Below, piece by piece: positions 17,401 to 28,106 of a DNA stretch of 64,000 nt. Location of the stretch: the IMG/VR virus record IMGVR_UViG_3300037847_004938, positions 1-64,000 of that record, one strand, 5' to 3'. The notes beneath the pieces are model-generated. The model saw only the letters and a program-made list of their open reading frames with translations. It did not search any database and had not been told where the DNA came from. This DNA comes from a virus. Each line of letters begins with the position of its first letter. The stretch's first letter is position 1. The translations under genes were made by a program, and so were the position numbers.

Positions 17401-19239
17401 TTATTGTAATTCTTTTAAAACCCTCATCAAAGCATAGGCATATTTGTCGTTTGTATCTTCGTTGATAGATCCAGGTCCTTTTTTAAACTGAGAGTCTGCT
17501 TCTTCTTTAAATCCTGGATAACTTTTATATAACTCATCATAAATCTTTTGCGCTTGTCCTGATTTAGCAAAACCGTATGTCTGTACTATGTTTGTTCTTT
17601 TCATAGAAACATCCATAGAATCATCCACGTCTTGTTCTCCAGCTTGTTTTCTATATTCACTAGTTTCTGTTGAACCTCCAATTAAAATAACAACTCTGGA
17701 CTCTCCGTCTACCTCTTTCATCATGTAACCAATTCTGTCTATAGTTTCGAATTGTCCACCGTTCATTGTTTCAAGGTTAAATTCTGTTTTATCTGTACCT
17801 GTTCCACCAAGGAATACTTTTGAAAAGTTATTTGATTGATTCTTATACAAATTAGACTCTATATCATCCGAATTATACCAATCTACATTAGGCTGTCCAC
17901 CTTCTAAAATTTCACCTACATCATTCCATGTGTTAAGAGTATTTGTGTAACTCATATCTTGATTACCTAAATTTATTACATTTTGATATTTAGATCTTGT
18001 TACTTCATCAATACCTTTTTGACCTATTGTGTCAGACATAAGTTTTTCTAAATTCACACTAGCCATAACATTAGCAGTTACGTTTTTGCTTTCTCCTTTA
18101 CCTATTACAATATTATTAAATGGTTGTAAGAATTCGTTGTCTACATCTCCACCACCAGCTCTATCTTTATTCATTACATTTCTGTAATCAATATCTAATG
18201 CTGTGTATGCAGTTTGTCTTAAATAAGCACGAGCTAATTCTCTTTGGTCATCTGATATTAAGTAATTACCTTTTTCATCTGTGTCAAGTGTAAATAAATC
18301 ACCTTTTCCAAATTTTATGTAATCTCCATTTTTATCAAAATACTGATCTATAACAAGAGCATCTACTTCTGATTGGCCTTTTTCACCTGTATAGCTTTTA
18401 CTCCAACGAGCTCTTGCTCCTCTCGCGTCATACAAGACACCAATAAGGTCTGCGTCGGTATATCCTTCTATTAATTTTTCTATTGTATTTCTAACTTGAG
18501 GATCTGCAGCATGGTCTCTAGCGTATTGTAATATTTGACCATTAGTTACATTTACTTGATTTGTGTCTTGCTTTGCCCTGTCTCCAATAACATTTTGTAT
18601 TGTGTCTGCCCAATCATCATTATTAAATCCAACAATGCTTTCACTGTGTGGATTTACAGAATCATGTAAAGACCTTTCAAGTTTTCCTAATCTTAAAATT
18701 CCATCTTTATCGTAGTATTGATAATGATGTGTAAAGCTAAGTCCATTACCGCCATCAGTCAGATGTGTCCATCTTTTAACATTAGAATTCATGTTTCTAG
18801 CCATACCAAAATAACCTGACTCAAACTGGTCAAGCTCAGCTCCACTTATTTCACCGTCTTCAAATCTTTTCTTTTTATCCTCATAATTTTTTCCTATGAT
18901 TTCTGTGCTGTTCACAATCATATTGGCCTCAGAAATAGCAGCATTTGTAATTCTTGTTGCTTCTGACCTAGATATTTCACCTCTTGCATTTGCTTGATGT
19001 GCAGCAGATATTCTTTGTCTTAATAAAACTCCTGATTCATTAAACATTTTATCTGCATCATTCAGCCCAGTTAGACTAATTTTATCTAGCTCTGCTCCTA
19101 AATTTGCAAGCTCTTCCGCCCTTGCAGCTCTAACTTGACCTTTAATCTGATTGACTTGAGCCATGCCTTGTGTGTATTGCACAGCTAAATTTTGCAAATT
19201 ACTTTGTGGTGCTTGATATAATGTTTGTCCGTTTGCCAT
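17401..19239 (-). CDS. Internal virion protein candidate, 612 aa
   Basis: Begins MANGQTLYQAPQSNLQNLAV, then a long Ala/Glu/Arg-rich helical region (about residues 30-130). The rest is mixed and rich in Asp, Asn and Gly. It lies one base upstream of the 2340-residue gene, in the position of T7 gp15. Recognition is by order and composition, not by motif. Confidence 0.6.
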   Translation of the reverse strand: MANGQTLYQAPQSNLQNLAVQYTQGMAQVNQIKGQVRAARAEELANLGAELDKISLTGLNDADKMFNESGVLLRQRISAAHQANARGEISRSEATRITNAAISEANMIVNSTEIIGKNYEDKKKRFEDGEISGAELDQFESGYFGMARNMNSNVKRWTHLTDGGNGLSFTHHYQYYDKDGILRLGKLERSLHDSVNPHSESIVGFNNDDWADTIQNVIGDRAKQDTNQVNVTNGQILQYARDHAADPQVRNTIEKLIEGYTDADLIGVLYDARGARARWSKSYTGEKGQSEVDALVIDQYFDKNGDYIKFGKGDLFTLDTDEKGNYLISDDQRELARAYLRQTAYTALDIDYRNVMNKDRAGGGDVDNEFLQPFNNIVIGKGESKNVTANVMASVNLEKLMSDTIGQKGIDEVTRSKYQNVINLGNQDMSYTNTLNTWNDVGEILEGGQPNVDWYNSDDIESNLYKNQSNNFSKVFLGGTGTDKTEFNLETMNGGQFETIDRIGYMMKEVDGESRVVILIGGSTETSEYRKQAGEQDVDDSMDVSMKRTNIVQTYGFAKSGQAQKIYDELYKSYPGFKEEADSQFKKGPGSINEDTNDKYAYALMRVLKELQ

Positions 19240-19241
19240 TT

Positions 19242-20153
19242 TTAAAATATTGATTTATCACCAAAGTTTTTACCAAGTGGGTTTATAAACCTAAATACAT
19301 TACCTCCAACAGTTCCTCCAGGAACTACATTTCTTCTTGGAAATAAAGAGTTAGGCCCTCCTGTTATGTTTAAATTATAATTTAGACCTCTAAATACATT
19401 GCCTGCAGATGTACCTCCAGGTACAACTCCCCTATTTGGGAATAAAGAACCTGGATTGTCAAAATCAAAGAGTGTTTTAAAAGGACTGTTTTTTGATAAC
19501 TGTGTTGGTGCATTAGTTACTACCTTGGATGGAGGTGTTGGTGGGGGTGTAGTAGGAGGTATAGTTACTGAATTACCACCAGCATTTCTTTGTGATTTAT
19601 TATAAGCTCTCATAGATTTTACATCATCAAAACCTCCTTGAGCAGCAGCCATTTCCTGTGCATTACCTGCAGCTATAGCCATTGATGCGGCTCCCTCTAA
19701 AGCAGATTGTTGCATTTGCTCTCCTGCGTTTATTTGTGAAATAGCCTCATTCCTTCTAGCTTGGTTTCTTTCAAGCAATTGTCCTTGTATTCTTACCTCA
19801 TCTCCTGCTCTAAGAGTGTCAGCTTGAAAATCTTTATCTAATATACTATTAATACCTTGTAATTCAACTTCGTTTATGTTACCCTGAGAAGCGTTTATAA
19901 GACCCATAGCAGAAGCCGCATCCATTCCTGAAGCTACGTCCGCAATTTGTCCCATCCTTCTGTTTGTTTGAGCAAACATAAGTTCTTCTCCTCTTATACT
20001 AGGGTTAAGATTAGCATAAGCGTTTTTTAATTCAACATCTCTTAATTGATTTAATTGTCGTCTTCCTGCGCTTGCCATCTTTCCACCACCCATAAAACCC
20101 TTTATAGCTGATGCTCCGCCTAGAATCATTCCAACTGTAGTTAATAAAGGCAT
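19242..20153 (-). CDS. Internal virion protein candidate with Gly-rich hydrophobic N-terminus, 303 aa
   Basis: The N-terminus (MPLLTTVGMILGGASAIKGF) resembles the membrane-active start of T7 gp14-like proteins. An Ala/Gln-rich helical body follows (residues 30-175). The C-terminal 100 residues are Pro/Gly/Asn-rich and hold two copies of a segment of about 23 residues, SLFPxRxVVPGGTxxGNVFR. First of the three genes that end the late operon. A promoter-like TATATTTG precedes it. Confidence 0.6.
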   Translation of the reverse strand: MPLLTTVGMILGGASAIKGFMGGGKMASAGRRQLNQLRDVELKNAYANLNPSIRGEELMFAQTNRRMGQIADVASGMDAASAMGLINASQGNINEVELQGINSILDKDFQADTLRAGDEVRIQGQLLERNQARRNEAISQINAGEQMQQSALEGAASMAIAAGNAQEMAAAQGGFDDVKSMRAYNKSQRNAGGNSVTIPPTTPPPTPPSKVVTNAPTQLSKNSPFKTLFDFDNPGSLFPNRGVVPGGTSAGNVFRGLNYNLNITGGPNSLFPRRNVVPGGTVGGNVFRFINPLGKNFGDKSIF

Positions 20154-20174
20154 AATATCAATTTTTTAATTACA

Positions 20175-20182
20175 CAAATATA
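20175..20182 (-). promoter_or_regulatory. -7 promoter element TATATTTG
   Basis: On the - strand, 22 bases upstream of the 303-residue protein start, inside a 35-base gap. Matches TAnnTTTG; no -33 element at the standard distance. Confidence 0.45.
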
Positions 20183-20188
20183 CAAAAT

Positions 20189-20968
20189 TTACAAGTAGCT
20201 CTTAACAGCTTCACTACCTACTGAGAATAACTCTGCATTACCAGTAGATCCATTACTCAATGTCACACTGCAATAGTATCCTCTAATACCTCTAGATTCT
20301 GGCGATGGATCCTTTGCAACAAACATAAAATTACCGACAGACGGGCTAAAGGTACTTGAGTTGTCGGGTGCACTAGTAATTTGCACGACATCACGTGTAA
20401 GAGTATCTGTAGCGTCATTGTCTAATATATCGTTAATAGTTCCAACTAATCTAGTCTGTCCAGAATTAAAATACAAATTATCTACACCGCTCGTTAATAT
20501 TTGGTTCGATACGTCTAAATTAAATCTGTATCTTGTGCTGCTTACAATCTCTACTAATTGACCAATACCCACAATAGTAAGCTCATTAAAATTAAGTCTA
20601 CTACCTGATTGTCTTATATAACCTGATCTATAACTTTCATAAGCTTCAAATTGTGTCTCACTTATAGAACCACTTTCCATATCTGTAGATAAAACAGCAC
20701 TCCAGTTTTGTTGTGATGTTTCTAATATTAAGTTTTTAAATAATTTAACATCTGAAGGAGATTTGTTTACTGATAAAGTAATTTCACAACCATCTGTTTG
20801 ATTATAAAATCTTGTTCTTTGAGAGTTTGAATCATGCTCATACAAATTTCCACTATCAAAAGTATAAAACTTTGTACCTACACGTGTCATCCATTCAGGT
20901 GTGTATGAGTGAAACGAAGTCCATCCGCTCACTCCCTCATCATATGTTATTGTTTTTTTATCTGGCAT
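20189..20968 (-). CDS. Tail-associated structural protein, 259 aa
   Basis: Beta-rich product with TITYDEGVSGWTSFHSYTPE and TRVGTKFYTFDSGNLYEH at the start, a type of segment seen in large podovirus tail stabilisation proteins, as if split from such a protein. It lies directly downstream of the 1798-residue gene. Function by association: tail tube or knob. Confidence 0.6.
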   Translation of the reverse strand: MPDKKTITYDEGVSGWTSFHSYTPEWMTRVGTKFYTFDSGNLYEHDSNSQRTRFYNQTDGCEITLSVNKSPSDVKLFKNLILETSQQNWSAVLSTDMESGSISETQFEAYESYRSGYIRQSGSRLNFNELTIVGIGQLVEIVSSTRYRFNLDVSNQILTSGVDNLYFNSGQTRLVGTINDILDNDATDTLTRDVVQITSAPDNSSTFSPSVGNFMFVAKDPSPESRGIRGYYCSVTLSNGSTGNAELFSVGSEAVKSYL

Positions 20969-20971
20969 AAT

Positions 20972-23900
20972 CTAGTCGTCTTTTATTATTGGCCAACCTA
21001 ATGCACCATTGTTGTCAAATCCTAAATCTTTTAATTCGTTTGTTACATGATATAAATAATAATATTCCCATTTATCAAACCTATCACTTGAACTTCCTGG
21101 TTTATATGGGGCAACAGAATTATTTAAAGTTGATCCTGAAGAAACTACCGCATCTTCTATATCATATGTAAAACCTAAGTAATTTGTCGAACCTGAAGCA
21201 TAATCATTTAAGCCACTTGTTCCGCTAAAATTACCAGTACTTCCTTGTACAGCTTGTAAATAAGCTTTAAACCCACTGTTATTAGCGCCTTCTACTTGAA
21301 ATACAACCCCTCTATAAAAATTATTATTTGATGAGTTTAAAGTATTTATTCTACTCCTTAAAGTTGCAATATCTGTAGCATGACTTCCTTGTATTTGTCC
21401 ATCTGCAGGGTTGTCATGATAATCAGCGCCCTGACTTCCTTGAGCTTCATCTTGGAATAATAAGAAAACAACATTATCAGCATCAGCAGGGAAATTATTA
21501 TGACCATTACTTAAGAAATCATTTACATCGTTATCAGATAGTGCAGCCCATGTTCTTTCGTTAGACCAACTAGTAGAGTTATTATTATCATCTTCATAAA
21601 CAATACTCACATGGCTATCATAAGCATCACTACCATTAGTAGCGTTATTAGTATTACCACTCGATGCAGTTCCTCCAGTAGCATATAAATCCTGTAATAC
21701 AGCTTTTAAAGAGTTTGTTTGCATTTCTCTTAATGCAATCAAAGTGTTGTTCATGGAACCTGATGCGTCAAAATATATGTATATGTAAGTATTCTGTGTT
21801 ATAGCCAAAGCTTGTGTTGTTACCGTACAAACAGCTTCACAAGTACCACCTCTACTAACTTTATATGTAAATGTGTCTGTTAAATCAGCACCAGCTGTAT
21901 GCGAGTATGTTATGCTAGTCGTCGGAGATCCACTAACAATAGTGGCAGTTCCGTTGCTTGGTGGGTTTTCTATTGTTAAAGTGTAAGGACTAGGTATTGT
22001 GTCATTACTAACTACATTAACTGTTGAAGAACCTCCATTAGAGATTCCTGTTATTGCATCACCCACTAAGACAGGTAATACATCTCTGTAATCATAAACT
22101 ATAAACAGGTTTTCATTTGTGTTACTTCTGTTAAAAGTAAATTGTAACACATTCTCTTCCATAGAGGTTGTTTCAGAATTAGTAACAGATCCAGAAAAAT
22201 TAGCATTAGTTAAAATATCCGAAACTGTTGGGTTTGCAGATGCAGTAATCCAATATCCTAAATCATTACAAGGATTAAAATCTCCAGTATGTGCTTGTTT
22301 GACACGCAAAGAAGAAATGGTTACTGTGTCGCCATTTTGTGGTATGGCTGTAGTCCCCATGTCTCCAGAAAACGTTTCAAATCTAGTTGTACCTGAAGCA
22401 TCAAATGTGTCTGTAACCTCATTAAATACATTAACACCAGAATTTTTAAACCTGTTTATTATTGTTTCATTTGCTTGGTAAGCGTCGTTAACTACAAGTA
22501 TAGTTACATTCATAGTTTCTGGTTCAGGACATTGGTTGTGTATTGTTACATACGCAACAGATGATTGATTTTCTGTTGGAGCTGCTGTTATAGTTATAAC
22601 TGCTGTAGGGTCACTTGATGGATTTGCTCCAAATGTTAGATTACCAGAACCAAACAAACCGTTATGGTTTGTCGTGCTGCCATTATAGTTTATTGATATA
22701 TTTACATTAGCCGCAGAGACATTATAAGCAAGTGTATGCGTTCCAGGCTGTGTTACTTTTAGAGTATAGGTGTATGTTTGGCTAACTCTAGCGGTAATTT
22801 CTGAATTACACGTTGTTTCTGCTGCTGCAACAGTTTTAGCTGACTCACCTGGCGTTAAAACGTATTGATTATGTTTTGGATCATAACCTCCTGGATTAAA
22901 ATGATTTCTATTAGCGTACAATGTGCTCTTGAAATAAGATTTCATTCCTTGTGCTGATATTGGAGTTATTCCTTGTTGTCCTAACCTCAAAACAGCACCC
23001 CTATTTGGATCTGCAAAATATAAACTGTTTTCGTACGAAGCAAAACTTTCAGGTGATAACCCTATTCCATACTCTCCTGTAAAAGGAACGTCTTGCCCTA
23101 ATACTTGTTCTATTTGCGTTAAACTACCAGTTCCGTCTGGTGCATTTATAATGTTTTTTCCATACAACACTTTTGATACTCTATCTTCTTGAAAAACAAT
23201 TAAGTCTGATTCTCTACTATGGACTCTTTGAACAGAACCATATTTCATATCCATAAATTTTGTAATACCTCTACTAGCATTAAACTCATTTAATGTATTG
23301 TATGCGTTATTCTCGTTAAATCCTCCGCTATATATTAGTTTATTTCTACTTTCTAATCTCTCAAAACCTTCTAATAAAGTAACATTTGGTCTTGTATCAA
23401 TATCTAAATATGGTTCAAACCTATCATCTCTTACTGAAATACTTTCTACTGCATTACCAAAACTAAAGCAATTACCAAAGTTTAATTGTGTTATGGCAGG
23501 CTGTGAGTTTGATTGATTTTGTTCTGAACCTTGATGCAATCCACTTTCAATATTGAAGGTTTCATCAGTTTCATAATATATATCACTGTTTAATTCCATT
23601 GGGTCTGTTTCAAATATTGTAATACCATCAACCAATATAATATCAAGCTTACACGTAAGCCTTCCTCTTTCAAAAAATGCTGTATGCTCTGAAGGTTCCA
23701 CATGGAGAAGAAATCTATCTGTCCATGGAGCTCCTAATGGATGTGCTTGTTTTACTGTGAAAAAATGAAACCCATCTTCTGTAACAGGGTTTGTATCGTC
23801 TTGCGCAGGTATAAAAAATTTATTTACTGTTTGACCTCCATAATCACCTATATACCCTGAATTTGAAGAAGAGGTTGTAAATGATGTTTTGGCCCATGTT

Positions 23901-26368
23901 GTTTCTGCGTCTGCCCACAATTCAAACGCGCTTACAGTATTGGAAGAAGTATATGTGTTTTGAACTGTATATTTCTTTTTAAAACTAAAAGAATCATCTT
24001 CGTTGTATCCATCAAAATGAAAATCAAACTCTAGTATAGAGCCTGGATTCAACGTTTGATCGTCATACGCATTTCCTGCTGCATTTAATACCTGTAAAAA
24101 ACCTAACTCTTTTTCTCCTCCTGCTGCATAGAAACCCATAACTGGCTGTGGGTTTTCTTTTGGTAAAATAACTTTTATAACACCAGATTTAGCAAAACCC
24201 AAAAACTCAGAATTGTCATATGATATAAAATTATTTGGATTCCAATCCATTTTAAAACCAGAAGGTTTAATTTTCATATATACCCCCGCTCTTTCCACAA
24301 CAGGATTTCCAGCAGGATCATCATTACCCTCTATCCATCCTTCTTGTGCATTCAATGCGTCTTGAGCGCTTTTGTTTTCAACTGCTAGTACCTTACATTT
24401 TACTAAAGAATTTAAAGGGCCTGTATCATCTGATTTCACAATCAACATTGTACCTGCCTCAACTTTTCCTATATTATTACCCTCTAGTGAAACCCATCTA
24501 TAAATTCCTTCTTCATAAAATATAGTAGCGAATATATTGTAGTACACTTCTTTATTTTGTTTTACAAAAAACTTGTATCTATTAGCCCAATAAGGTGGTT
24601 TACTGTTTATTGTTATTTTTGCTCTGTTTTGGTTTTCAGAATCAGACACGGGTACAAAAATTTCCGAGTTTCCTGATGACTCACTTTCTTTTGGTAGTAG
24701 AACTGAAGAATATCTCCCAAATTCATCTAAATAAACTATACCAAATTCATAACTTCTATTTGATTTTAACGATAAAGAGCTATTTAATGTAGTCCATCTT
24801 GCTTGTACCGTATTTTGCCAAGTAAATTGGTTTTCAAGCTGTGTAGTTACATTATCTGTTGTATCTGAAGGTGTAGTGTCTACTGTAAAAGTAATTTTTG
24901 GAGCTTTTATTACAACTGTTGTACTGGTACTAGTATGTGTAAAATTTCCATAAGATGTAAGCGTGTTATTTAAAGGAACTGTGACTGTAGCTATAGAAGC
25001 AAAATTAGCAGTTAGTGTTCCCATAAATGTTGTCCAGTCATCTGAAGCTAAAAATGAGCTCAAACCACTGTAAGTTTGTGACAACACCACTCCTGCTGTA
25101 AAGACTGCGGTTCCATTTCCGTAATCTTGACTTAAATAACTTGCAGACGGCGATGTTAATTCTATATTTATAATTAATTCACTATCTACTGTAAAAACAA
25201 TATCTGTAAAAGTTATAGTCAATTCAGTACTATCACCGCTTGTGTTAATAGATGTCGTTAAAAAATCTCCTGCAAAAGACGTTGATACGTGTTCTACATT
25301 AAAATCTAATTTTAAAGGTAGTTCGTCAGTTGAGTTTTCAAGCATATCATATTGAGATGTTGTATTTCCAAAAACTATCCTGTCTTTTATAAAATCTTGC
25401 GTCTTAGCTGTTAATGGAACATCATCAAATATTCTAAATACCTCATCTTCTGGTAATGCTTTAAAAATCATTCTATTTTTAAACTGATATGTTTTACTCA
25501 TATCATGTCCGAAATCACTTTCTTTTTTGTTTATAGTGTCAATTACATATACAGTATTGTGTTTTGTATTTTTAAAACAAATATCTATATCTGTTACCCT
25601 ATCATCACCAGTATTATAAGTAATATTAAAACCATTATATATTCCAATCATACCCTTGTTTTCCATTGTACCATAATCAATACTAAATCCACCTGGGTTA
25701 AATTGATAATTAGAAAAAGAAGATAATGCTGAATACTGATTATCTAGATATTTATATCTATAAGCAAAAGCAAAAAATTGCTCTTGTATTTGGTTTTCTT
25801 TTTTTGTTGTTGTAAAAAACGGTCTTACTGTAGGAGCTTTTGCAGGAGGTTTTCTGTATAAAGATATATCATCTTCAAAAAAACCATTTTCACCATAAGT
25901 TATAGCTCTCTCTACGTTTACAAGCTTAGGGCTATTTTTACCATCTGTAAATAAAAGTATAGTTTCTTTTTTACTTACGTTATATATAACATTTCCATAA
26001 ACTTTATACTGAGCATCAAAACCTAAAACGTTTGTTGCTGCAGACCTAGTATCTTTTAATATTGTTCTTGTAGCTTGTGATCTAATATCGTATTCAAATA
26101 TATATCCATGATTAAAAGCATTTGTTACAAACCAATATATTTTTTCATTAGACTCGTCAGGAACAGCTCCTATACATCGAGGCCCTGTACCTGCGCTTAT
26201 GTTTGTTAGTCTTGTGTTTCCTTCTTCGTTTTGTATAGCACCAGCGTCCCCATCTCCTGTGTTTACAACTCTTATATTCAGAGCATCAGTATATTCACCC
26301 TCTGGGATTAATCTTTCGTCGAAATCTTTATTCATTCGACCTTTAGAAAATACGTTTTTTAATTTCAT
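20972..26368 (-). CDS. Giant tail stabilisation protein with C-terminal VWA domain, 1798 aa
   Basis: The N-terminus (KGRMNKDFDERLIPEGEY, then TDALNIRVV) is the hallmark of the tail stabilisation/hub proteins of crAss-like and related podoviruses. The body is beta-rich. Around residues 1435-1520 an Ig-like domain occurs (STVNVVSNDTIPSPYTLTI). The last 270 residues form a von Willebrand A domain with the metal site DASGSMN near residue 1533. The fused VWA domain suggests metal-dependent adhesion at the tail. It is followed after 3 bases by the 259-residue tail gene. Confidence 0.75.
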   Translation of the reverse strand: MKLKNVFSKGRMNKDFDERLIPEGEYTDALNIRVVNTGDGDAGAIQNEEGNTRLTNISAGTGPRCIGAVPDESNEKIYWFVTNAFNHGYIFEYDIRSQATRTILKDTRSAATNVLGFDAQYKVYGNVIYNVSKKETILLFTDGKNSPKLVNVERAITYGENGFFEDDISLYRKPPAKAPTVRPFFTTTKKENQIQEQFFAFAYRYKYLDNQYSALSSFSNYQFNPGGFSIDYGTMENKGMIGIYNGFNITYNTGDDRVTDIDICFKNTKHNTVYVIDTINKKESDFGHDMSKTYQFKNRMIFKALPEDEVFRIFDDVPLTAKTQDFIKDRIVFGNTTSQYDMLENSTDELPLKLDFNVEHVSTSFAGDFLTTSINTSGDSTELTITFTDIVFTVDSELIINIELTSPSASYLSQDYGNGTAVFTAGVVLSQTYSGLSSFLASDDWTTFMGTLTANFASIATVTVPLNNTLTSYGNFTHTSTSTTVVIKAPKITFTVDTTPSDTTDNVTTQLENQFTWQNTVQARWTTLNSSLSLKSNRSYEFGIVYLDEFGRYSSVLLPKESESSGNSEIFVPVSDSENQNRAKITINSKPPYWANRYKFFVKQNKEVYYNIFATIFYEEGIYRWVSLEGNNIGKVEAGTMLIVKSDDTGPLNSLVKCKVLAVENKSAQDALNAQEGWIEGNDDPAGNPVVERAGVYMKIKPSGFKMDWNPNNFISYDNSEFLGFAKSGVIKVILPKENPQPVMGFYAAGGEKELGFLQVLNAAGNAYDDQTLNPGSILEFDFHFDGYNEDDSFSFKKKYTVQNTYTSSNTVSAFELWADAETTWAKTSFTTSSSNSGYIGDYGGQTVNKFFIPAQDDTNPVTEDGFHFFTVKQAHPLGAPWTDRFLLHVEPSEHTAFFERGRLTCKLDIILVDGITIFETDPMELNSDIYYETDETFNIESGLHQGSEQNQSNSQPAITQLNFGNCFSFGNAVESISVRDDRFEPYLDIDTRPNVTLLEGFERLESRNKLIYSGGFNENNAYNTLNEFNASRGITKFMDMKYGSVQRVHSRESDLIVFQEDRVSKVLYGKNIINAPDGTGSLTQIEQVLGQDVPFTGEYGIGLSPESFASYENSLYFADPNRGAVLRLGQQGITPISAQGMKSYFKSTLYANRNHFNPGGYDPKHNQYVLTPGESAKTVAAAETTCNSEITARVSQTYTYTLKVTQPGTHTLAYNVSAANVNISINYNGSTTNHNGLFGSGNLTFGANPSSDPTAVITITAAPTENQSSVAYVTIHNQCPEPETMNVTILVVNDAYQANETIINRFKNSGVNVFNEVTDTFDASGTTRFETFSGDMGTTAIPQNGDTVTISSLRVKQAHTGDFNPCNDLGYWITASANPTVSDILTNANFSGSVTNSETTSMEENVLQFTFNRSNTNENLFIVYDYRDVLPVLVGDAITGISNGGSSTVNVVSNDTIPSPYTLTIENPPSNGTATIVSGSPTTSITYSHTAGADLTDTFTYKVSRGGTCEAVCTVTTQALAITQNTYIYIYFDASGSMNNTLIALREMQTNSLKAVLQDLYATGGTASSGNTNNATNGSDAYDSHVSIVYEDDNNNSTSWSNERTWAALSDNDVNDFLSNGHNNFPADADNVVFLLFQDEAQGSQGADYHDNPADGQIQGSHATDIATLRSRINTLNSSNNNFYRGVVFQVEGANNSGFKAYLQAVQGSTGNFSGTSGLNDYASGSTNYLGFTYDIEDAVVSSGSTLNNSVAPYKPGSSSDRFDKWEYYYLYHVTNELKDLGFDNNGALGWPIIKDD

Positions 26369-26369
26369 G

Positions 26370-27257
26370 CTACTTTATCCACTTATTTCTACCTTTCAGT
26401 AATTGAGTTAATTCACCCAATTTTATAGAATTTAGTCTGATTTTAGCATTTCTTAATGAAGCAGAAGCTTGTTTTTGTGCTCTTCTTACAATGAATTCTT
26501 GTACGCCAAATTTACCTTTTAATATTGTAGACATTAAGTAGTCATACATAAAAGTTTCTGCTAGTTTGTGTATTTTAATTTCTGTTTCAGCATATCCATA
26601 CAATCCATCAGATACATATTCTATAATAATATTTTTTCCTTTTAAATTAGAACTGAATAATATAAACCCTTGGTTTTTATCTATCAAATAACTTCCGTTA
26701 TGATTTGCAGAGCCTGTATCCATTCCATATCGTTTCCCTACTATTTGTCCAGTTGGCTCATCTACTTTACCTTCTGTTCCTTCTCTCCATTTATCTTCTA
26801 TTACAGGAGTACCTCTTAAAGCATTTCCATCTCCATCAAAAAGAATGTCGGCTGTTTCTGTCCCTTCTTGTAAATAAGATTTTGGTGTAGATGAATTAAA
26901 ATTTTGATTTACATCATGTACCATTCCATCTGAGCTTACGTAGCCCACTTTAACTAAGCTTACAAAATCATGCGGTAAAGGGATTTTTAATGTGTCAGGT
27001 ATTTCTAATTCGAAACCTTCTATCTCTCTTAACGCATCATAATGTAGTTCTTGTATTGCTCTTTTTGCATGAAATATTACTTCATGTCTTTCAACTTTAT
27101 TAATTACTTTATCGTCACCAACGTAGGTCAATAAAAAGTTGTTTATTATGTCATCTAACAACATGTATTGATATGTTCCCCAATTATCATTGTTTGGGTT
27201 ATCTCCACTATTAGTGTAATATTCTCTTTGTGTTATATGTTGTCCTATCGTTGGCAT
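26370..27257 (-). CDS. Head-tail connector / ring protein, 295 aa
   Basis: The N-terminal part (MLLDDIINNFLLTYVGDD, HAKRAIQELHYDALREIEG) and the C-terminal helix ending LTQLLKGRNKWIK resemble ring or tail-tubular proteins of marine flavobacterial podophages. It is adjacent to a second ring-like gene and to the stabilisation protein, the usual order of portal-proximal tail parts. Confidence 0.65.
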   Translation of the reverse strand: MPTIGQHITQREYYTNSGDNPNNDNWGTYQYMLLDDIINNFLLTYVGDDKVINKVERHEVIFHAKRAIQELHYDALREIEGFELEIPDTLKIPLPHDFVSLVKVGYVSSDGMVHDVNQNFNSSTPKSYLQEGTETADILFDGDGNALRGTPVIEDKWREGTEGKVDEPTGQIVGKRYGMDTGSANHNGSYLIDKNQGFILFSSNLKGKNIIIEYVSDGLYGYAETEIKIHKLAETFMYDYLMSTILKGKFGVQEFIVRRAQKQASASLRNAKIRLNSIKLGELTQLLKGRNKWIK

Positions 27258-27259
27258 AA

Positions 27260-28024
27260 TTATGTATTATCTTTTTGTAGTTCTACTGATTCCTTATTAT
27301 CCATAGCTGAAACAACTTCTGGCTCTCTTATTGCTAATCCTGAATACTTACATATTTTAATAATTAAATCTACTTCATCATTTTCTGATATTTCAAAGTT
27401 AGTTGAAGAAGCTTGGTTGTAAACAGGGTCTCCGCTTACTGTAGTATAACCCCATATAGGATCAACAGGTTTTCTTAAATAATTACATATTAATGATGTT
27501 TCAACGACATTATTAACTGTTTGAGGTGTAGTTCCTGTGTAGTTAATGCTAAGAGGTCTAGCATAGATTTGATTGCCTTGCCTGTAGAATACAGGATATG
27601 TTACTGAAGGAACATTTAAATTACTATTCATAATCATATCAAACTTACTTTTTGGTATTTCTTCTAAAACTCTTCCGTTGTATGTTAAATTAATTAACTT
27701 GTAATAGTTTGATGGTAGTGTAAAATAATCTCTAGCTTCTCCGACACTCGCTGTATTATTATCCTGTACGTCGGTATATTCCAAAGTAGCTGAGGTAGAA
27801 AAAACATCTATCTTATTTCTTACTTGCAGAGCCATATCACCATAACCTAAACTTCTCTTTCTTGTATTCTGAAGTTGTGTTTGTCTTGCAAACTCACTAA
27901 AATACGACTCAAAAATCTCTAACTGAGCTAATTTTGCGTAATGGTTGTACTCTAATGGTGATATATACCCTCTGTTGTCTTTGTTTAATAAAAACAACAC
28001 TGTATTTCTTACACTGTTAATCAT
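27260..28024 (-). CDS. Ring / tail tubular protein A-like, 254 aa
   Basis: Begins MINSVRNTVLFLLNKDNRGY, followed by LEIFESYFSEFARQTQ and a beta-rich centre (YFTLPSNYYKLINLTYNGR). This arrangement is typical of podovirus adaptor or gp11/TTPA-like proteins that bind under the portal. It follows a terminator and opens the tail gene cluster. Confidence 0.65.
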   Translation of the reverse strand: MINSVRNTVLFLLNKDNRGYISPLEYNHYAKLAQLEIFESYFSEFARQTQLQNTRKRSLGYGDMALQVRNKIDVFSTSATLEYTDVQDNNTASVGEARDYFTLPSNYYKLINLTYNGRVLEEIPKSKFDMIMNSNLNVPSVTYPVFYRQGNQIYARPLSINYTGTTPQTVNNVVETSLICNYLRKPVDPIWGYTTVSGDPVYNQASSTNFEISENDEVDLIIKICKYSGLAIREPEVVSAMDNKESVELQKDNT

Positions 28025-28044
28025 GAGTATATTTTTTACAAAAA

Positions 28045-28077
28045 TAATAAAAAAAGGGGCTCAATATATGAGACCCC
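28045..28077 (-). terminator. Terminator between capsid-associated and tail genes
   Basis: Read on the - strand, GGGGTCTCA and TGAGCCCC form a stem with one bulge, followed by TTTTTTT. It lies 30 bases past the stop of the 260-residue gene and would reduce transcription into the tail genes. Confidence 0.8.
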
Positions 28078-28106
28078 TCTTTCCCCTTTCACAGTTTCTT
28101 CTAGTT

